Below are positions 32,269-45,186 of a stretch of 64,000 nucleotides of DNA, piece by piece. The notes beneath the pieces are model-generated. The model saw nothing but the letters and a program-made list of their open reading frames with translations, was not told where the DNA came from and made no database searches. The stretch is from contig OZ021721.1 of the NCBI GenBank assembly GCA_963978545.1, positions 39,605,348 through 39,669,347 of the forward strand. The letters run 5' to 3'. Source of the stretch: Linyphia triangularis. Taxonomy: Eukaryota; Arthropoda; Arachnida; Araneae; Linyphiidae. Each line of letters starts with the position of its first letter. Position 1 is the first letter of the stretch. The position numbers and the translations under genes were made by a program.

Positions 32269-35200
32269 TTTAAATTTGTATCGCCTATTATATCCACAAC
32301 CATGTCAGAAGATTTTTTTTATTTTATTACAAAAGGTATTTAAGCAACTAAAATTTAAAAGTTTATTCTATTTATTTCATAAATATATAACACAAAAACT
32401 AAATATGTTTAAATGAATATTTTTAATGGTTATCGTATTTTGTATGAATTGCACTTGCACTGCAACTTTTCTGTTTATTTATTAATGGAAACTCATTCAT
32501 TATTCACATCCATGTGCCAGATATAAATTCGCTATTCAAAGCCAAACTTGTGAGATTTTGAACAGTAGTCTTTTTAACCGAAATTCATCATTGGTTTTTT
32601 TCCTCTTGAAAGATCCGAGGGAGTACTCTTCGAATTAAGTTGTTTCAAGCATCGCCTGGTTAAATAAATTTATTTACTTCTGTAGCGCATAAGATCGACT
32701 TTTTCACGTTCAATGAGAAGAAAACAAAAAACTTCGTATTTCACTCACGCTTTTATTTATTTCTTTTTCTCTTACTTACAACCAAACTTGTGCAATCTTT
32801 TTTCATTTCTTATGGTCGTACTTTTGGTTTGAAAAGAAATAAAAAAGCATGTATGTCGGTCATTGTACGAATGAATAAAAGGGCTCTTTTTGTGTTTATG
32901 TATTTTTTTTTTATCTAGAGGAATAAATATTCCACGCGTGTGTTTATTCACTCGTATTGCTCTTTTGTTGCCTTTATTCAGAATGGATAAAGCGTTTTTC
33001 AGTGGATATTTTTCATGCATCCACTTTTCTCCCAATGTTTTGGCACAAAATGCCTGTTGCGTATTGTAAATATCACTCTCTCGTAGCACTTCATGCAATG
33101 GAAAATACCGTTAATCATAGAATAAGATTGTATGCATCAGGAAAAGTAAAAGATACACGCAACTGAAACTCTTTATTTTGTGTTATTTGAATGTTATAAA
33201 AGACTAAACGAAGAAATAAAAAGTATTTTGAGACATTAAGCTTCTTGTGTATAGTGTACAACACAATGTATCAGGGAGAAATTTGAAACAAATGAAGCTT
33301 CTTTAGAACGTATTGTTGCATATATATTACACGATGGTTATATTGAATTATTTAATTAAATATGTACTTGGGATTTTTTTTAATATTATTTCAGTGGTCT
33401 AGGAGCAAAAATAAAAAAAAAAAAAAAAAAAAAAAAAGAATTTTTAAAAAGAAAAGTCATGAACTAGAGGGTTAAGTCTTATTTACCTATATTTTAAATA
33501 CAAATTTTAGATTCAAAAATATAAATGAATACGTTTTTTCATTGATTTGCTTTTAGTAAAATTCATATTTAGAAAATATGTATCCTTACTAATATATAAA
33601 AATGAAACGTTGATTTGTTACTAAACCAAACTAATATTCCTGAACGGTTGATGATCCTTTTGCCAGAATGGCAGTATCTAGAATGTGAGGAGCGATTATC
33701 AGATTCATCATCATTTAAATGAAAATTTTCCATGATCCTACCTCTAATGCACTAAATTACCACTCTCAGAAACACATTAGTGCAGTGGTGATGCGTTAAG
33801 TTTTCCGTAAGTTCACTACTCTCGGATCTGTCCCTATTTTCACTGCTAATGAATACGATGTATTTTTTCTACGAAAACAATTTAAATTTTTTATTTTAAA
33901 TTTTAGGTTATTTTAATATAAATAAAATTCTCCCAAAGGTATTAAAATACAGTTGATATTTTTCAAGATTTATACGTATTGAGAAACCAAAATTTGAATT
34001 TAATGAGTTGAAAGTATCATAAGTAGTATTTGCTGTCAAATGGAAATTCTTTAGCAGACGAGACTAAGGAAATAAATAGTTTTTCCTATGTATAAGATAT
34101 TTACCCTATGTATAAGATATTTACCTTAATGAACATTTCATATAAAACTATGTGTCCCGGTGCTTATCGTAATCAGTTTTTGGATAAATATCGTGGTATA
34201 AAGTATTTGTTATCTGTAGCTCGATTGATCGATGGTAGTTTTCGTTATAATAATCATTATCATCCATCACTCACTTTTAAAAGCAGCTAAATGCTCGCAC
34301 ATAATTATATGATAAGTCAATCTTAATTAGTAACGACTGTTTTTATAATCACAAATCTTCTATTTAATGCAGCTGAATTTTTTTCAAATGAAATAAATCT
34401 TAATATTCAGTTTAATTTCTTTCCAAATAAACTTCTAAGTTGTACTATTTTTTAAAGTTGTAATATTGTAAGTTGAAAAATAAAGTAAAATCCTTGATTA
34501 AAAGACCCCCAAAGGTTCATGGAATATGACATTAGACGGATAAAATTAACACATTAAACAGAAAGAAATGCAAAAAAATAAATAAAAAAATACTGTGTTT
34601 CTTTTAATTGGTGTTTGCAGTCTATTTATAAATTTGATAACTTATTAAAGATTTAGATGTGAAAGCACTCTTTTTATATCAATAAGATGTATGTCTTGTA
34701 AAGCAATACTTTCATGGTCCAATTGAATTAACAGAACATTTTTTGAAATAAAATTATTTTTTCCTTTGAAAACCTTACATTTAATTAAATATATTGTTGC
34801 TAATTAAAAAAATCAAATATAAATTATATTTATTACAGAAACCAATCAAAACTTCATAGATCTTCCCAAGTTTGCATAAATATCATATGAACAATTGTAG
34901 TTACGAATTTACAAAACAATAATTATTAAATGTCAAATTTAGTTATTTAATGGCATTACATTGAAATATATAATAAGATTTAATAGAAAGCACTAAAAAT
35001 TATGTATAAGTATAAAAAAGATGTACTTGGACAATTAATTAATACTATTAGTAACCCATTCCATTTAAATCAACTCATTTAATACAAAAACTTTCAAACA
35101 GACTTTTTATGTACCTTTGAAACGTTTGAGTCATCTAAAAATTATCAAAACAGCAATGAAATCTATGAAAATAATACCATAAATATATGCTAATTATACA

Positions 35201-36618
35201 AAGCATCACAATATTTACTGCATAATATACGCAACTCTAACGTTGTTACGATGTGTATAACACTAGTACCAATTTCAACTACATCAAATTCTCCCAATGG
35301 AATTATGCAAGACCATGTCTATATGTCTGTGCTTGAACTACCTCATAATAACTCCTATATCATGTTATTGCAGTATTTATTCATCGTAACCTTGTGATGC
35401 TCCATAAATAGCTTTCGGAGAATGTCGCTGATTGAATGAATATCTAAGGAATTTGGAAACCCTAGAATACAATTTTGCTGGAAAAGTTGGAGGAGAAATG
35501 GAATAACATCTCAATAAGATATAGGTAGCCAGACGGAATGGCAATTTCTTAAATTGCATCGAAATAGCTTTCTTATTCCATAGAAATACTCGATATTAAA
35601 ATAAAGATTATCTTTACGGTTTTAGAATTAACTGTAAGTTCTACAACAACGCAGGGGTTAGTTAGTCGGGTAAACTGCAAATGGTTTTGCAGAATAATCG
35701 AAACAATTTCTTTTCTCAATTTGTTCTAAGCCGATAAGGATTTTGAGTATAAATTATAGTGTGAAATAATGAAGGAGAAAATTTAGAGCAAAAAGTTATC
35801 GTAATTCAGTTTTGGAAGTTTTTATGAACTGATTTTTTTTTGTACTTAGAGCAAAAATTAATATGTTACAATTTGAATTATTTAACTAATGTAAAACATT
35901 TGATTAATTTATATGTAATATACCGATTATACTAATAGTTTAACGCAATTAAGTACATTTTAAAATCCAAACAGAACTATTAATACAATAAAAGAAGCAA
36001 TCGAATTCTTTCTTTCACTCGACATCTCTTCTTAAAGGTAATTCTGTCAGAAATCCTTTTTTATAATGTGGTATCATGTATTGAATGAAAAGTTTAAATT
36101 TCTCACTTGTATTATATTATTTAATTATGTATTGAAAATCTTATACTGTTGTAGCCACAAAGCACCACAATCCAATGTACCACAAATCATCGTTTTCTTA
36201 AAAATACGAATAATCGATTTTTTTAGCCATATTAATGCTCAATATACGCAATTTGTACATACATGTTTTTCTGAAATAAATATTTTAGCTTAACTAAATA
36301 AAATGCAAGTAAAAATCTATTAGAAAGTTAAATATATGACTTCGTTCTCGTATTTTTTTAATTTCTACAATCGAGCAAATTCTTTACGTTTATAATGATG
36401 CATTTGTTTTCGAAATAATTAAAGCTTTTCATGTTTGGTCAAATTTCCTGTTAATTTCGTTTAAATACGTATCTTATCTTTTTAGACTAACTTATGCCCC
36501 TAAACTAATTTTTTCTAAAGTGTTGCAGTTTTCTTCCATGTTAGAATATATTATGCAAACATTAAAACACATAAAGTGTCCTGAAAAATTATTAATTAAA
36601 GCCTTTAATCAACTGATC
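32269..36618. other. Long AT-rich stretch with minor repeats
   Basis: There is a 25-bp A run at 33413-33437 and a short tandem duplication of CCTATGTATAAGATATTTA at about 34085-34126. Frames at 32772-33098 (minus) and 34108-34290 (plus) have composition typical of chance in AT-rich DNA. I see no supported gene. Confidence 0.5.
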
Positions 36619-36717
36619 AGTAGGTTACAGATATTGGACATTGTTGTGCTGTAGGTTACATAATTTTGGACATTGTTGTTCTATAGATTACACAATTTTA
36701 GAAATAGTTGGACTGTA
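36619..36717 (+). repeat. Short tandem repeat, about 3 units of 31-32 bp
   Basis: Units share GTAGGTTAC, TTTTGGACATTGTTG and a closing CT, with increasing divergence in the third unit (ATAGATTACACAATTTTAG). Confidence 0.75.
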
Positions 36718-37310
36718 AGTAATTGTTTTTACTTTTCCATAAATAAGTTTTGTTTATTATTCTATAGATGCATTAATTGTTTTTAGCAAAAGATTAAGTA
36801 TATATAAAATTAATACTTCACTTATTTATCTGATAAACAGAAAACTGTTTTAATTTACATAATAACATAAATGTTTTCTTGAAATGTTTTAACATTATTA
36901 AAATATCAAATCATCTTGAATTAGTTTAATAATTTTTATATATGCATTACAAATTGCATGTCGATCTGCTGACATTTTTTATTATTTTATATGTTAAAAA
37001 TCTCAATTTATCTTAACCCTTTTGCAAATATAATAAACAAATTATAAATGGAAAGAGACTGGTCACTTTTATTTGAAAACCACAAGCATGTTATTTTTTT
37101 TTTTAAATTTACAAATAGAATTACAAGGTCATTTATACTGCACATTTCAATTCTTTCTTTAGCAAAAGAAAAGTCGATGAGGCGGTGATGGCGATTTGAG
37201 CAGAATATCTTCATAGTTTAATGTTGTACGATCGTGTTTTACTGGATAGCGAAACCTATTCGAATTAATGTCTTCTTGAAGAATCAAAAAATTATATTTC
37301 TCTGATTTTT
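36718..37310. other. AT-rich stretch
   Basis: Nothing recognised. Confidence 0.55.
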
Positions 37311-37316
37311 GGCCTT

Positions 37317-37915
37317 TTGATCGTTACGCGGTTTCGACATCGCTGTTAATTTTTATTATTTGCAAATATTGTTACAGAAAAAAATGCATGAAAACAGTAA
37401 AAATATTTGATATTATCTTTCACAAATAGATAGGTTGGTTCTAAACATAGATGTAAGTCATACATTTAGACCATAATGTGCAAAATTACGTAACGATCGT
37501 AAATGCCACCATTTTGTTCCGATCGTACACATAGTCGGACATGTTTTTAGTCCTGATTTTAAAATTTTACGGCCTACATATAATTTTTTTCTGCAAAAAC
37601 TCTTGGTTAATAAAAGTAAAATTATAATTAATACTTTATATCAAGTTTTAAGACATTAGACTTTAAGTAACAATACCTTTATTAAGAAGATTATCGGCGT
37701 TCCAATCGTTACGCGATTCGGACATTGTGTTTTAACAAATAATTGAAGCGTATATACAAGAAAGAAATTGAGCAAAATGACGCAAAAGCACTTGGAAACA
37801 TTAAAACATTTATTTTAAAAGACAAATGAATGAGTTTAAAGTACTTACTTCATATATTTCGTATTCAAATACAGCTTTGTTTCGATTGTTACTTTTGGAC
37901 CTAACAAAACATTGA
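37317..37915 (+). repeat. Degenerate tandem array marked by a CGATCGTTACGC motif
   Basis: Four occurrences of a GC-containing motif of the type TTCCGATCGTTACGC...TTCGGACAT lie at about 37321, 37523, 37706 and 37886, with spacings of 202, 183 and 180 bp. The sequence between motifs is AT-rich and poorly conserved. A further inverted match (CGTAACGATCG) sits just before 37500. Confidence 0.5.
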
Positions 37916-38258
37916 ATATTTCTTTCTAGAACATCCTTCCATCTCATGAAATTTTTTAACCAGTTCTGCCCCCTATTGTCTTAAATTAAGAGTACTCATT
38001 TTTTTCCTTGATTCATTCAATATTTTTCTTTTAAAATTTCTGGAAATAAGCTGTAACCCTTTTTTCTTAGTAACACTGGATCAGTTAACAATTTGGATGT
38101 CCAAATTGAGCCAGTTTTAAGTACAAAATAATCTTTTAAAATATTTGCAATATCTTTTGGAAATAAAATATACCAATTCTTATCTCTAAACAGAATTAAT
38201 AAAGAAGTGAGAAAAAAATAATTTAAGTTATTGTAGTTACATATTTTTGCTGTCAGAG
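37916..38258. other. AT-rich spacer
   Basis: Nothing recognised before the BEL/Pao fragment. Confidence 0.55.
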
Positions 38259-38960
38259 CTAAAAATTAAGAAGTGTGTCAGGCTCCCACCTTTTGAGAAC
38301 TACCCTAGTATAAACCTCAATTAAAAGATCCGTTCGTCCAAAACGCCGCTGCAGGCAGTCGATGACTTGCGTGTGGTTGTCAGCCATCGGGGGATATGAT
38401 TCCTCAACTTCGCGGGCACGTGAGCCTTTCAAAGTAGACTGCATTAAATATTGATATTTATAGTCCAGTATATTACTTCGGTATATCCGCGTCTTCGTGA
38501 ATATTCTTGTATTAGGCCCAAAAAGATAACCAATCCTTGATGTCACCGCTGAATTTCTTCAATTTGATTTTGGGCAAATTGAACTTCCGTCTTGAGATAG
38601 CAGATTCTGTTGTTTCATTCAAATTAGGGCTGTCCGGAATGCTTCCCAACAGGTGCCATTTACTTTGCAATTTGACTTTCCTTTCCCAGTAGACATCTCT
38701 ATACGTTTCCGCAGACATTACCTCTTCATCGAACACTTCTTGGTGCTACCTTCATCTTGAATTAGCAACTCAAGCACTTGAGCATCTAATGATTCCAGCT
38801 TGCTACCTCTTTTCTTCTATTAAACTTTGCAGTTCCTTTACGGTATTTATTTCTGAATCCTTGGCAGCTAGTTCTTCTTTAACCTTGTTTGTCAACCTAG
38901 CACGATTAGTGGCACGCAACTTCTTCAATGTAGCTGTATGCAACCTCTCTGTGGAGTCTG
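38259..38960 (-). pseudogene. gag: BEL/Pao gag fragment (DUF1759-type), frameshifted
   Basis: The N-terminal part (LRATNRARLTNKVKEEL) is charged and probably coiled-coil, interrupted by stops near 38740-38790. An open piece at 38512-38736 follows, ending KFNLPKIKLKKFSGDIKDWLSFWA, the conserved entry to DUF1759. The next piece, 38259-38546, is in another frame and carries QYLMQSTLKGSRAREVEESYP and VIDCLQRRFGRTDLLIEVY. The frame break is near 38515-38545. The protein would form the capsid of virus-like particles. Zinc knuckles, protease and polymerase are absent. It is a dead fragment. Confidence 0.88.
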
Positions 38961-38980
38961 GAATCCCGGCAGGGGTGCCA
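38961..38980 (-). other. Primer binding site region of the BEL/Pao fragment
   Basis: TGGCACCCCTGCCGGG on the minus strand directly after the LTR. It starts with TGG and contains GCCGGGA, as in primers complementary to tRNA-Gly, but the match is imperfect, so the tRNA is uncertain. Confidence 0.45.
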
Positions 38981-38983
38981 AAA

Positions 38984-39283
38984 GGTTAAAGTTTCTAATT
39001 TTAACACTACTAAAACTTGTGTCGTGTCTATACTTGTAAACTCGGGAACAATATACCATGTGAAAAGAGGATCACCATTAATTCGGTTAAAGCAAAACAA
39101 TATATAGCGACACTGGCCGTTACAGAATAAAAGGGTATAGAGGAGCCTGAACAGAGGCAGAAGCGGCAACTGAACAAGAAAATTATTCTTCTATATGTAT
39201 CTGGTGGCGCTCGCCACGCATGGGTAGAGGACTACCAGCAACACCCCCATTGGCGCATTTGTAAAAAGCAGGCATTTCCGACA
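38984..39283 (-). repeat. 5' LTR of the BEL/Pao fragment
   Basis: On the minus strand it starts TGTCGGAAATGCC, a typical BEL/Pao LTR start, and runs about 300 bp to just before the primer site. It contains TATATATTG (about 39095-39105), possibly a promoter TATA. The inner boundary is uncertain by a few bases, and no second LTR is present. Confidence 0.7.
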
Positions 39284-41866
39284 ACGTTAATTTAAAAGAA
39301 TTTTGTATATTTCAAAACTATGGTGAGGCATTAAGAAAGTTTTACTTTGCAGAAATAATAAAATCTTAAAAAACATACGTTATTTTAGTTAATTAACAGT
39401 AGAATACTGAAGAATTAAAGTATTTCTGCCTGATTATTCATTTGACTAAGTCCAAACATGTGCATCATTAGTAAAGAATTCCAAAATCTTTTCTTGCGAT
39501 TAAAAAGTTAAAGAATAATCATTAGTTGGGTTTTTAATTGCTTGAAAAAAACCCCTATTTTTTTGAAATTGTAAAAGGTTAATTTTTCTAGTGAAAGGAT
39601 TTAACCCAACAATAAAAAAATAAGTTCACATATTTTGGAATTAATTTATCAAAATATGCATTAAGAATGACCAAATAATTAGAAACTAGAAAAGTAAATG
39701 TTGTATGAGTGTGTCAATTCTGATAATTGTCATCGAACATATGGAATATCATATTCGTTCAATTCCGTTTCATGGATTTTATTTTTACAATTACTACATG
39801 AGGTCTTACTTCATTAAAAAACTAATACTGTTTCCAATGTTTAAGGATAAGTGTCTTCCGGGAAATGTTTAAAAAGAGACTGCATGCGTTCGTGTCTCGT
39901 ACCTATTCGTGTCGGCCTAAAAAGCTCTCATACAAATTTCCTGCAACGCCTATACGCATGACCAAAAGCTAAAGACTCTGCTGTTTTTCGTAAGCAATGC
40001 CTTACTTTACTTTATAAGTTAGTATCAGAGATACAAACCCCAGAGACTTTGCAAGGTCGTATTTGAAATCATTATCTCCATCATATACCATATAATTGGA
40101 TACTTAGTGGATCCTACATCAGTTTTAATATAGAAAATGCAAGGATTTTTTACAGCTGTAAGTGGTTTGATATTTAAGTGTAAGATAAGAATACTTTCAT
40201 GGTGAAATTCCGGTGAATGAATTTTAAGTTTGGTGAATAAATATGTGTCTAGTATTGAAGCAAAACCGAGAATTGTACAATTTGTAGTAAAGTCGACGAA
40301 TTGTACTTAATTTCTCACAGAAATGTCTGTAAGCTTAAGTGCGAGATGGCATCGATGACTGCATCTCTACTAGCAAGTCTTTCCACTTGGTATACAAACA
40401 AATTGTTAAGGTGTTTATATCTTTTGTTTTGAGATATACAGTATCAGTGTATATTGCAAAAAGGTTCAGAATAAGAAAAGGAAGACCAAGAGATAGTGAG
40501 AGTTTCATGGATAAATTTAATTTCTTCGTTGCATAATTAAAAGAAAAAAACTTTTCAGACCCGTAAGGGAAAAGGTCAACCACGAATAACTTTTCACAAA
40601 ATTCAAATCACATAAGTGAACAAATTAAACCTATATCTTTAAAATTAACTGAAATGCACTGTATCGAAGTACATGAATTACACAACTGTAAAAGAGCTAT
40701 TTGTTGATAGAAATAAGGGACTCCAACCAAATAGATTATATTAATTTTTAAATCTAAGATTTTGTAAAAATTTTGAGATCTTTTCATCTGAAAAGAATAA
40801 TTGATTGCTTAGTATTTAACTAAAACAATAAAAATTAGAGTTTGGAATCAAAATAAATTTATTAAAATTGCTATAAGCTAAATGTAATTCAATTTTCTAA
40901 GTAAATATACGACTATTCGGTTAATTTTAAAGATAGAGTAATAATGTTTTAATTAATGTGATTTGACCCCAGGAATATTTTTTTATTTGAAGTAATTTAC
41001 TTACAGTGGCTGGGTAAGAATTGAAGCTCTGTTGCTTTTAGAATAAATTTAAGAATCCCACCATCTACTTAGCATTTCTTACTATTTTTTGCATTTTACA
41101 ATGATGTCTTAACTCTACTCAGGTAGCTCAGCAGTATTGTCTAATGTTAGAAACAGAGCCACTGGAAGATTGCCTAGATCTGACTGAAACTGGAGCTATG
41201 TTGAAAAATGCATAATTTTTTTAAAAATAAGCAAGTCAAAAAATCACAAAACGCTCTTTTTTACCCTCTGCATTTTCTTATCAATAAAATACTTTAATTT
41301 CAAAACTTCCAGTATACTTCATCTAGAACAGAGCGAGATTGATCTATATCTGTAACAACGGCTGTTTTACAAGGTTCCACATAGGAAATGGCCAATGTTG
41401 ATTGATTTTGATTAGTGTTATTGTGCTACTACTAAGAAAATAAAAATGGTAATGAATAATAATAATAGCAAATCCTGCAACTACCTTTTTGGAACACTCT
41501 ATATCTAACATACTAGCTGAGAATTATTTTTTATGTTTACTGGGAAATTCGAGAAAACAAGAAAAGTAGCACATGAGACAAAAAAACATACTCACAAAAA
41601 GTGTGCATTGAAAGAGCAAAGAAAGATAAAGACAGTTATTTGTTTGTAATTATATGATGATTGATTACAAATGATACATTGAAGAAAAATGAAATATAGC
41701 TGGATTATAATGATCAGTTCAACTTGCAATCATGTTTGCTAGGTAAATATTCACTCTTGTCATATGAGGAATGATGTATGTTAAATGGTGGAAGAAGAAA
41801 ATTGTGTTAAAATTTATAACTAGATAAATAGTTACAAATGACTATGCATTAGTGGGTTGGATATTA
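39284..41866. other. AT-rich non-coding stretch
   Basis: Slightly GC-richer at 39880-39980 but with no open frame. Short frames at 40335-40583 on both strands are mutual shadows. No supported feature. Confidence 0.5.
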
Positions 41867-42165
41867 AAATTGTTTACATCATGTATCACTCATATTTATG
41901 ATTTTAATTTTCTTTTTCACCATTTAGGTGATTCTATTTGTTTCAAAATGTAAGATATAGCTATTAATGATATAACTGCGTGTTAAAATTTATTATTACA
42001 TATCAAATTTCAAAAATATATGTATTTGTGCACAAGAAAATAAAATTATATTTACTTCATGTATCGCTAATATTTTTTATGCTAATTTGCTCCTTTCACC
42101 ATTAATAATTATATTTGATTCTAATTTTAAAATATTGCTATTAATGCTATAATGAGGTTTTAATG
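41867..42165 (+). repeat. Degenerate tandem duplication, offset 178 bp
   Basis: CATGTATCACTCATATTTATG (41880) is repeated as CATGTATCGCTAATATTTTTT (42058), one base shortened here, with matching downstream blocks TTTTCACCATTTAGG / CTTTCACCATTAAT and AGCTATTAATGATATAA / TGCTATTAATGCTATAA. Confidence 0.7.
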
Positions 42166-42934
42166 ATTTCTAGCAGTAACTCGAAATACTGTCTTTTAAG
42201 TAAGAGGAAATTTTTTTTAAATGCAATTTTGCTATGGATTTCATACATATTTTTATGAAAATAAATGGTTTCATATATAGTAACGTGTATTTAAGTGGAA
42301 TATTGCTAAAATTTTCCAGATCCTTAAAAATGATTCATATTTATAGTATGTTAAAATATTCAGAACACTAATATTTTCCATAAAATCTCGGTACTTTCAT
42401 CAATTCTAAAAAAGCCCCGATAAAAATCAAACTGCTTATTTCCCAATCCGAGAAATAATGTCAAGTTTTCGTTATCTTTATAAAATCCATCCGTATAAAA
42501 AACATAAGATGACGAATTTAAGCGTCTCGTTTTCTTTATAAATATCATAAAAATGGAAAACTTTTGTGTTCAGTTTATTATGTGGAATTATAGTCTTTTC
42601 TAAAACTAGATCTATATAAAATTCCCCCCTGGCGACCGCATGGTACCTCAATTATTGGTTTAAGTAAAGGTAAACCTTATTACTCTCGTAAACTTTCTAT
42701 TTGCCGAATACTTAGACAGGGAATCTTTAAGATTATCCGACGTTTACAGGAGGAACGACCGGCCGTAAGAAGCTAATGGGGAATTTTTGTGTTCAAAGAA
42801 TTGATTCTTTGTTATTTTATAGATAAAAAAGTCATTCTCTCGCTACTGTAAAATTTGGAAAAGAGCTTTTTGAGAACATATATACGATTTTTCAAATTTC
42901 GCTCGATGGTATATCATCGAGTGTATTATAGCTC
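42166..42934. other. AT-rich spacer with a possible coding patch
   Basis: The GC-richer 42631-42771 is listed separately. The rest shows nothing recognisable. Confidence 0.45.
42631..42771 (+). CDS. Weak coding patch, unrecognised
   Basis: A GC-richer island is open on the plus strand for about 46 codons to a TAA near 42771. It reads IIGLSKGKPYYSRKLSICR and then a basic helix-like FKIIRRLQEERPAVRS. There is no start codon or convincing acceptor, so it could be a terminal exon, a transposon scrap or chance. Confidence 0.15.
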
Positions 42935-44010
42935 TAGGTATCGATAAAAATTTAAGTTAAAAATGCAATGTTTTTTGAGTAAATATTTAATGATCGTATT
43001 TAAGTTAAATCAAATTTCAAGTGAGTAAAAAATTGACAGTCTTATTTTAAAACAATACAAAATAGCTTGTAATGAATTAATTGATTAAATTAAAATATAT
43101 TATTGAAATTAGTTAAATTAAGCTTATATGTGGTAGTGCGCTCAGTTTAAATATTAAGGAAAGTTAATTAAGTCAAGTAAAAAAAAGTACTTGAGCAATC
43201 GTTGTAGTTGATTTAAAATTTTATTTTCACTTAGTTTATCCTGACAGAGAGATATCAATGTATAAAGTTGGTGCTGGAAATTTTCCAGCGCAAGAATTAT
43301 GCAAGGGGTACACTTGGTCTGGAACATCATTAGTTTTAGATTTGTTTAAAGGGTGGTAATTCTTCCCGGAAGGTCTTATACGAGAAAGTCCTATTTCATT
43401 GGCCATTAAAATACATACCAAGAAGGGGTTAACTCTTTTATAAAAATATTTTAGATCGATAAAACAATTTGAGGATGAGACTGATATTTAAAGCTGTAGT
43501 GAAGTGAGAAGATCTCTATACTGAACATAAATTCCGGATAGCTCGTAAGCAGTTTATGCTCTGAAAGTAGTTGAAACTCATTGCATTGTTACTTTACTGT
43601 ATCTCAATCTGTGCTGTTGGTAAGGTAAATAAGATAATAATATTACTTAAAGTGCAACTTTTACCGACAGAACGATTCACGTTTGAAAAAAATTGGATTA
43701 AAAATAATTAATTTGACTTAGTTGTATGAATGAATGATTTTTGCGTAGCAGGAATATCTAATGGTCGTCTGCTTACCCTAAATTAGCTGTGGCATCTCCA
43801 CATATTTATTAAATCATATTAACTTTGGTTTTGTTTGTATTAATTAAATGACTTACTGTCATTCGGCAGATAAACTTCTTGTCGATGACAACGCTTTTAT
43901 CAAGTTTTAGTGGCTAAATAAGAGTTAGTCAATGACATGGAATCGATGGTTTTCTTCGTATTAGTCAAACACTGTGAAAACTCAATCTGAGCTGAAAATT
44001 GATGAATAAA
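42935..44010 (+). repeat. Large degenerate direct repeat, copy 1 (family R region)
   Basis: Aligns with 45187-46545. Shared landmarks in order: AAATTTAAGTTAA near the start, GAGATATCAATGTATA, GGAACATCATTAG, TTCCGGATAGCT, AGTTGAAACTCATTGCATTG, ACTGTATCTCA, GTGCAACTTTTACC, GGCAGATAAACTTC and ACATGGAATCGATGG. A minus-strand frame at 43236-43421 lies in it but is not preserved in the other copy, so I do not call a gene. Confidence 0.75.
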
Positions 44011-44114
44011 GTTGAAATTACATATAAAAGTCGGCAATGAATTTATAGGAAATATAGCAAACACTTAGCTTACATGTATTATTTTTTTTTATTCGAAAAT
44101 CCTTTTATTTAAAT

Positions 44115-44372
44115 CCTTTTTATTAACTTCGATTGTGTGTGTAGGTTTATTTGTCGATGGCGGGCAAACCTTCGGAGGCCTAATTAAACTCCCTTGCCAT
44201 CATCCAATCGGTATGAAACTTAGCAGATAAATTCGATGTCAATGATAATGCATTGTATCATATTTTGGGGCTGTTACTGTCACTAAGAGGTTGCTTTTAC
44301 GGAATACTAATAAACCAACTTTCCGTCATCCAATCGCACTAAAATAGTATTTAACAGACCATTGAAGAAACT
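44115..44372 (+). repeat. Dispersed repeat family R, plus-strand copy
   Basis: Matches the inverted copy at 11822-12261 over TTAACTTCGATTGTGTGTGTAG-like sequence, TTTGTCGATGGCGGG, CATCCAATCG, AGCAGATAAATTCGATGTCAA (one base shorter in places), AATGATAATGCATTGTATCA, and the second CATCCAATCG near 44320. The CATCCAATCG block occurs twice within the copy, pointing to an internal repeat. Confidence 0.8.
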
Positions 44373-45186
44373 CTTTCATGTTGACAAAATTATTTTAATT
44401 AATAAATAAATGATAAGATTATTTTATTCAGAAAATCAAAAGGTATTTGTATGTGAGTGCATGATTTCACGTTCATTTTTAATAAATAAATTTTGAAACC
44501 TAGTTTGCCGCACATTTTGCTGATAGAAATGTTTTTGATATTTAAAATTAGATGCAAACCCCAAGCACGAGCTGTTTACAGAATCAGCACTGTGTTAATG
44601 AATATAAAAATTGACATTGCACACAAATGATTTACATTAAACATTTCTTTTTAGGGGTTATATTAATTTAATGTTATTATATTATAAAATTTTCAAAGTT
44701 TAAACTCTCAACTTGTTATACTTTGAGATATCATTGCAAATGCCTTACTATCGCAATTCATATGAAACCGAAATTCCTTACGATAACCTAGAACGTTTAC
44801 CGTTATTGAAGCATTTAATTGAAAGTTGATTCCAACAGCATTGGTGGCCTAAACTTTATTTTATCTCAGCATATAAATGTGAAAAATAGTAGATACAGGA
44901 GTTCGGAATTAGGATTGGTGTTTATTTTTGTTCACAATTGTTTCTCGATTCAGACTTCTACATTTTGCTACTACTTTAAGCTTATAATTTTTATTTGAAA
45001 ATGTAAGCATCGGTGAGAAAACAAATCATTACTCATCATGTTCGATTAAAAGTTATTTCGTCATTTCAAGCGAAAAGTCAAAAACAAAATATTTGAAGCA
45101 ATCGAGTTTTGTCTCCTAACTGACATTTTCCCTTGATGTTTATTCAGTTTGAAATATTTTTTTTAGATTTTAGTATCATGTATAAA
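44373..45186. other. AT-rich spacer between repeat copies
   Basis: Nothing recognised. Confidence 0.5.

Larger units (their letters stand above)
38259..39283 (-). mobile_element. BEL/Pao retrotransposon, 5' fragment (LTR plus gag start)
   Basis: On the minus strand: an LTR, a primer-site region, then the beginning of gag. All of pol is missing, so the copy is truncated inside gag near 38260. It is unambiguously BEL/Pao-like from the DUF1759-type gag motifs. Confidence 0.85.
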
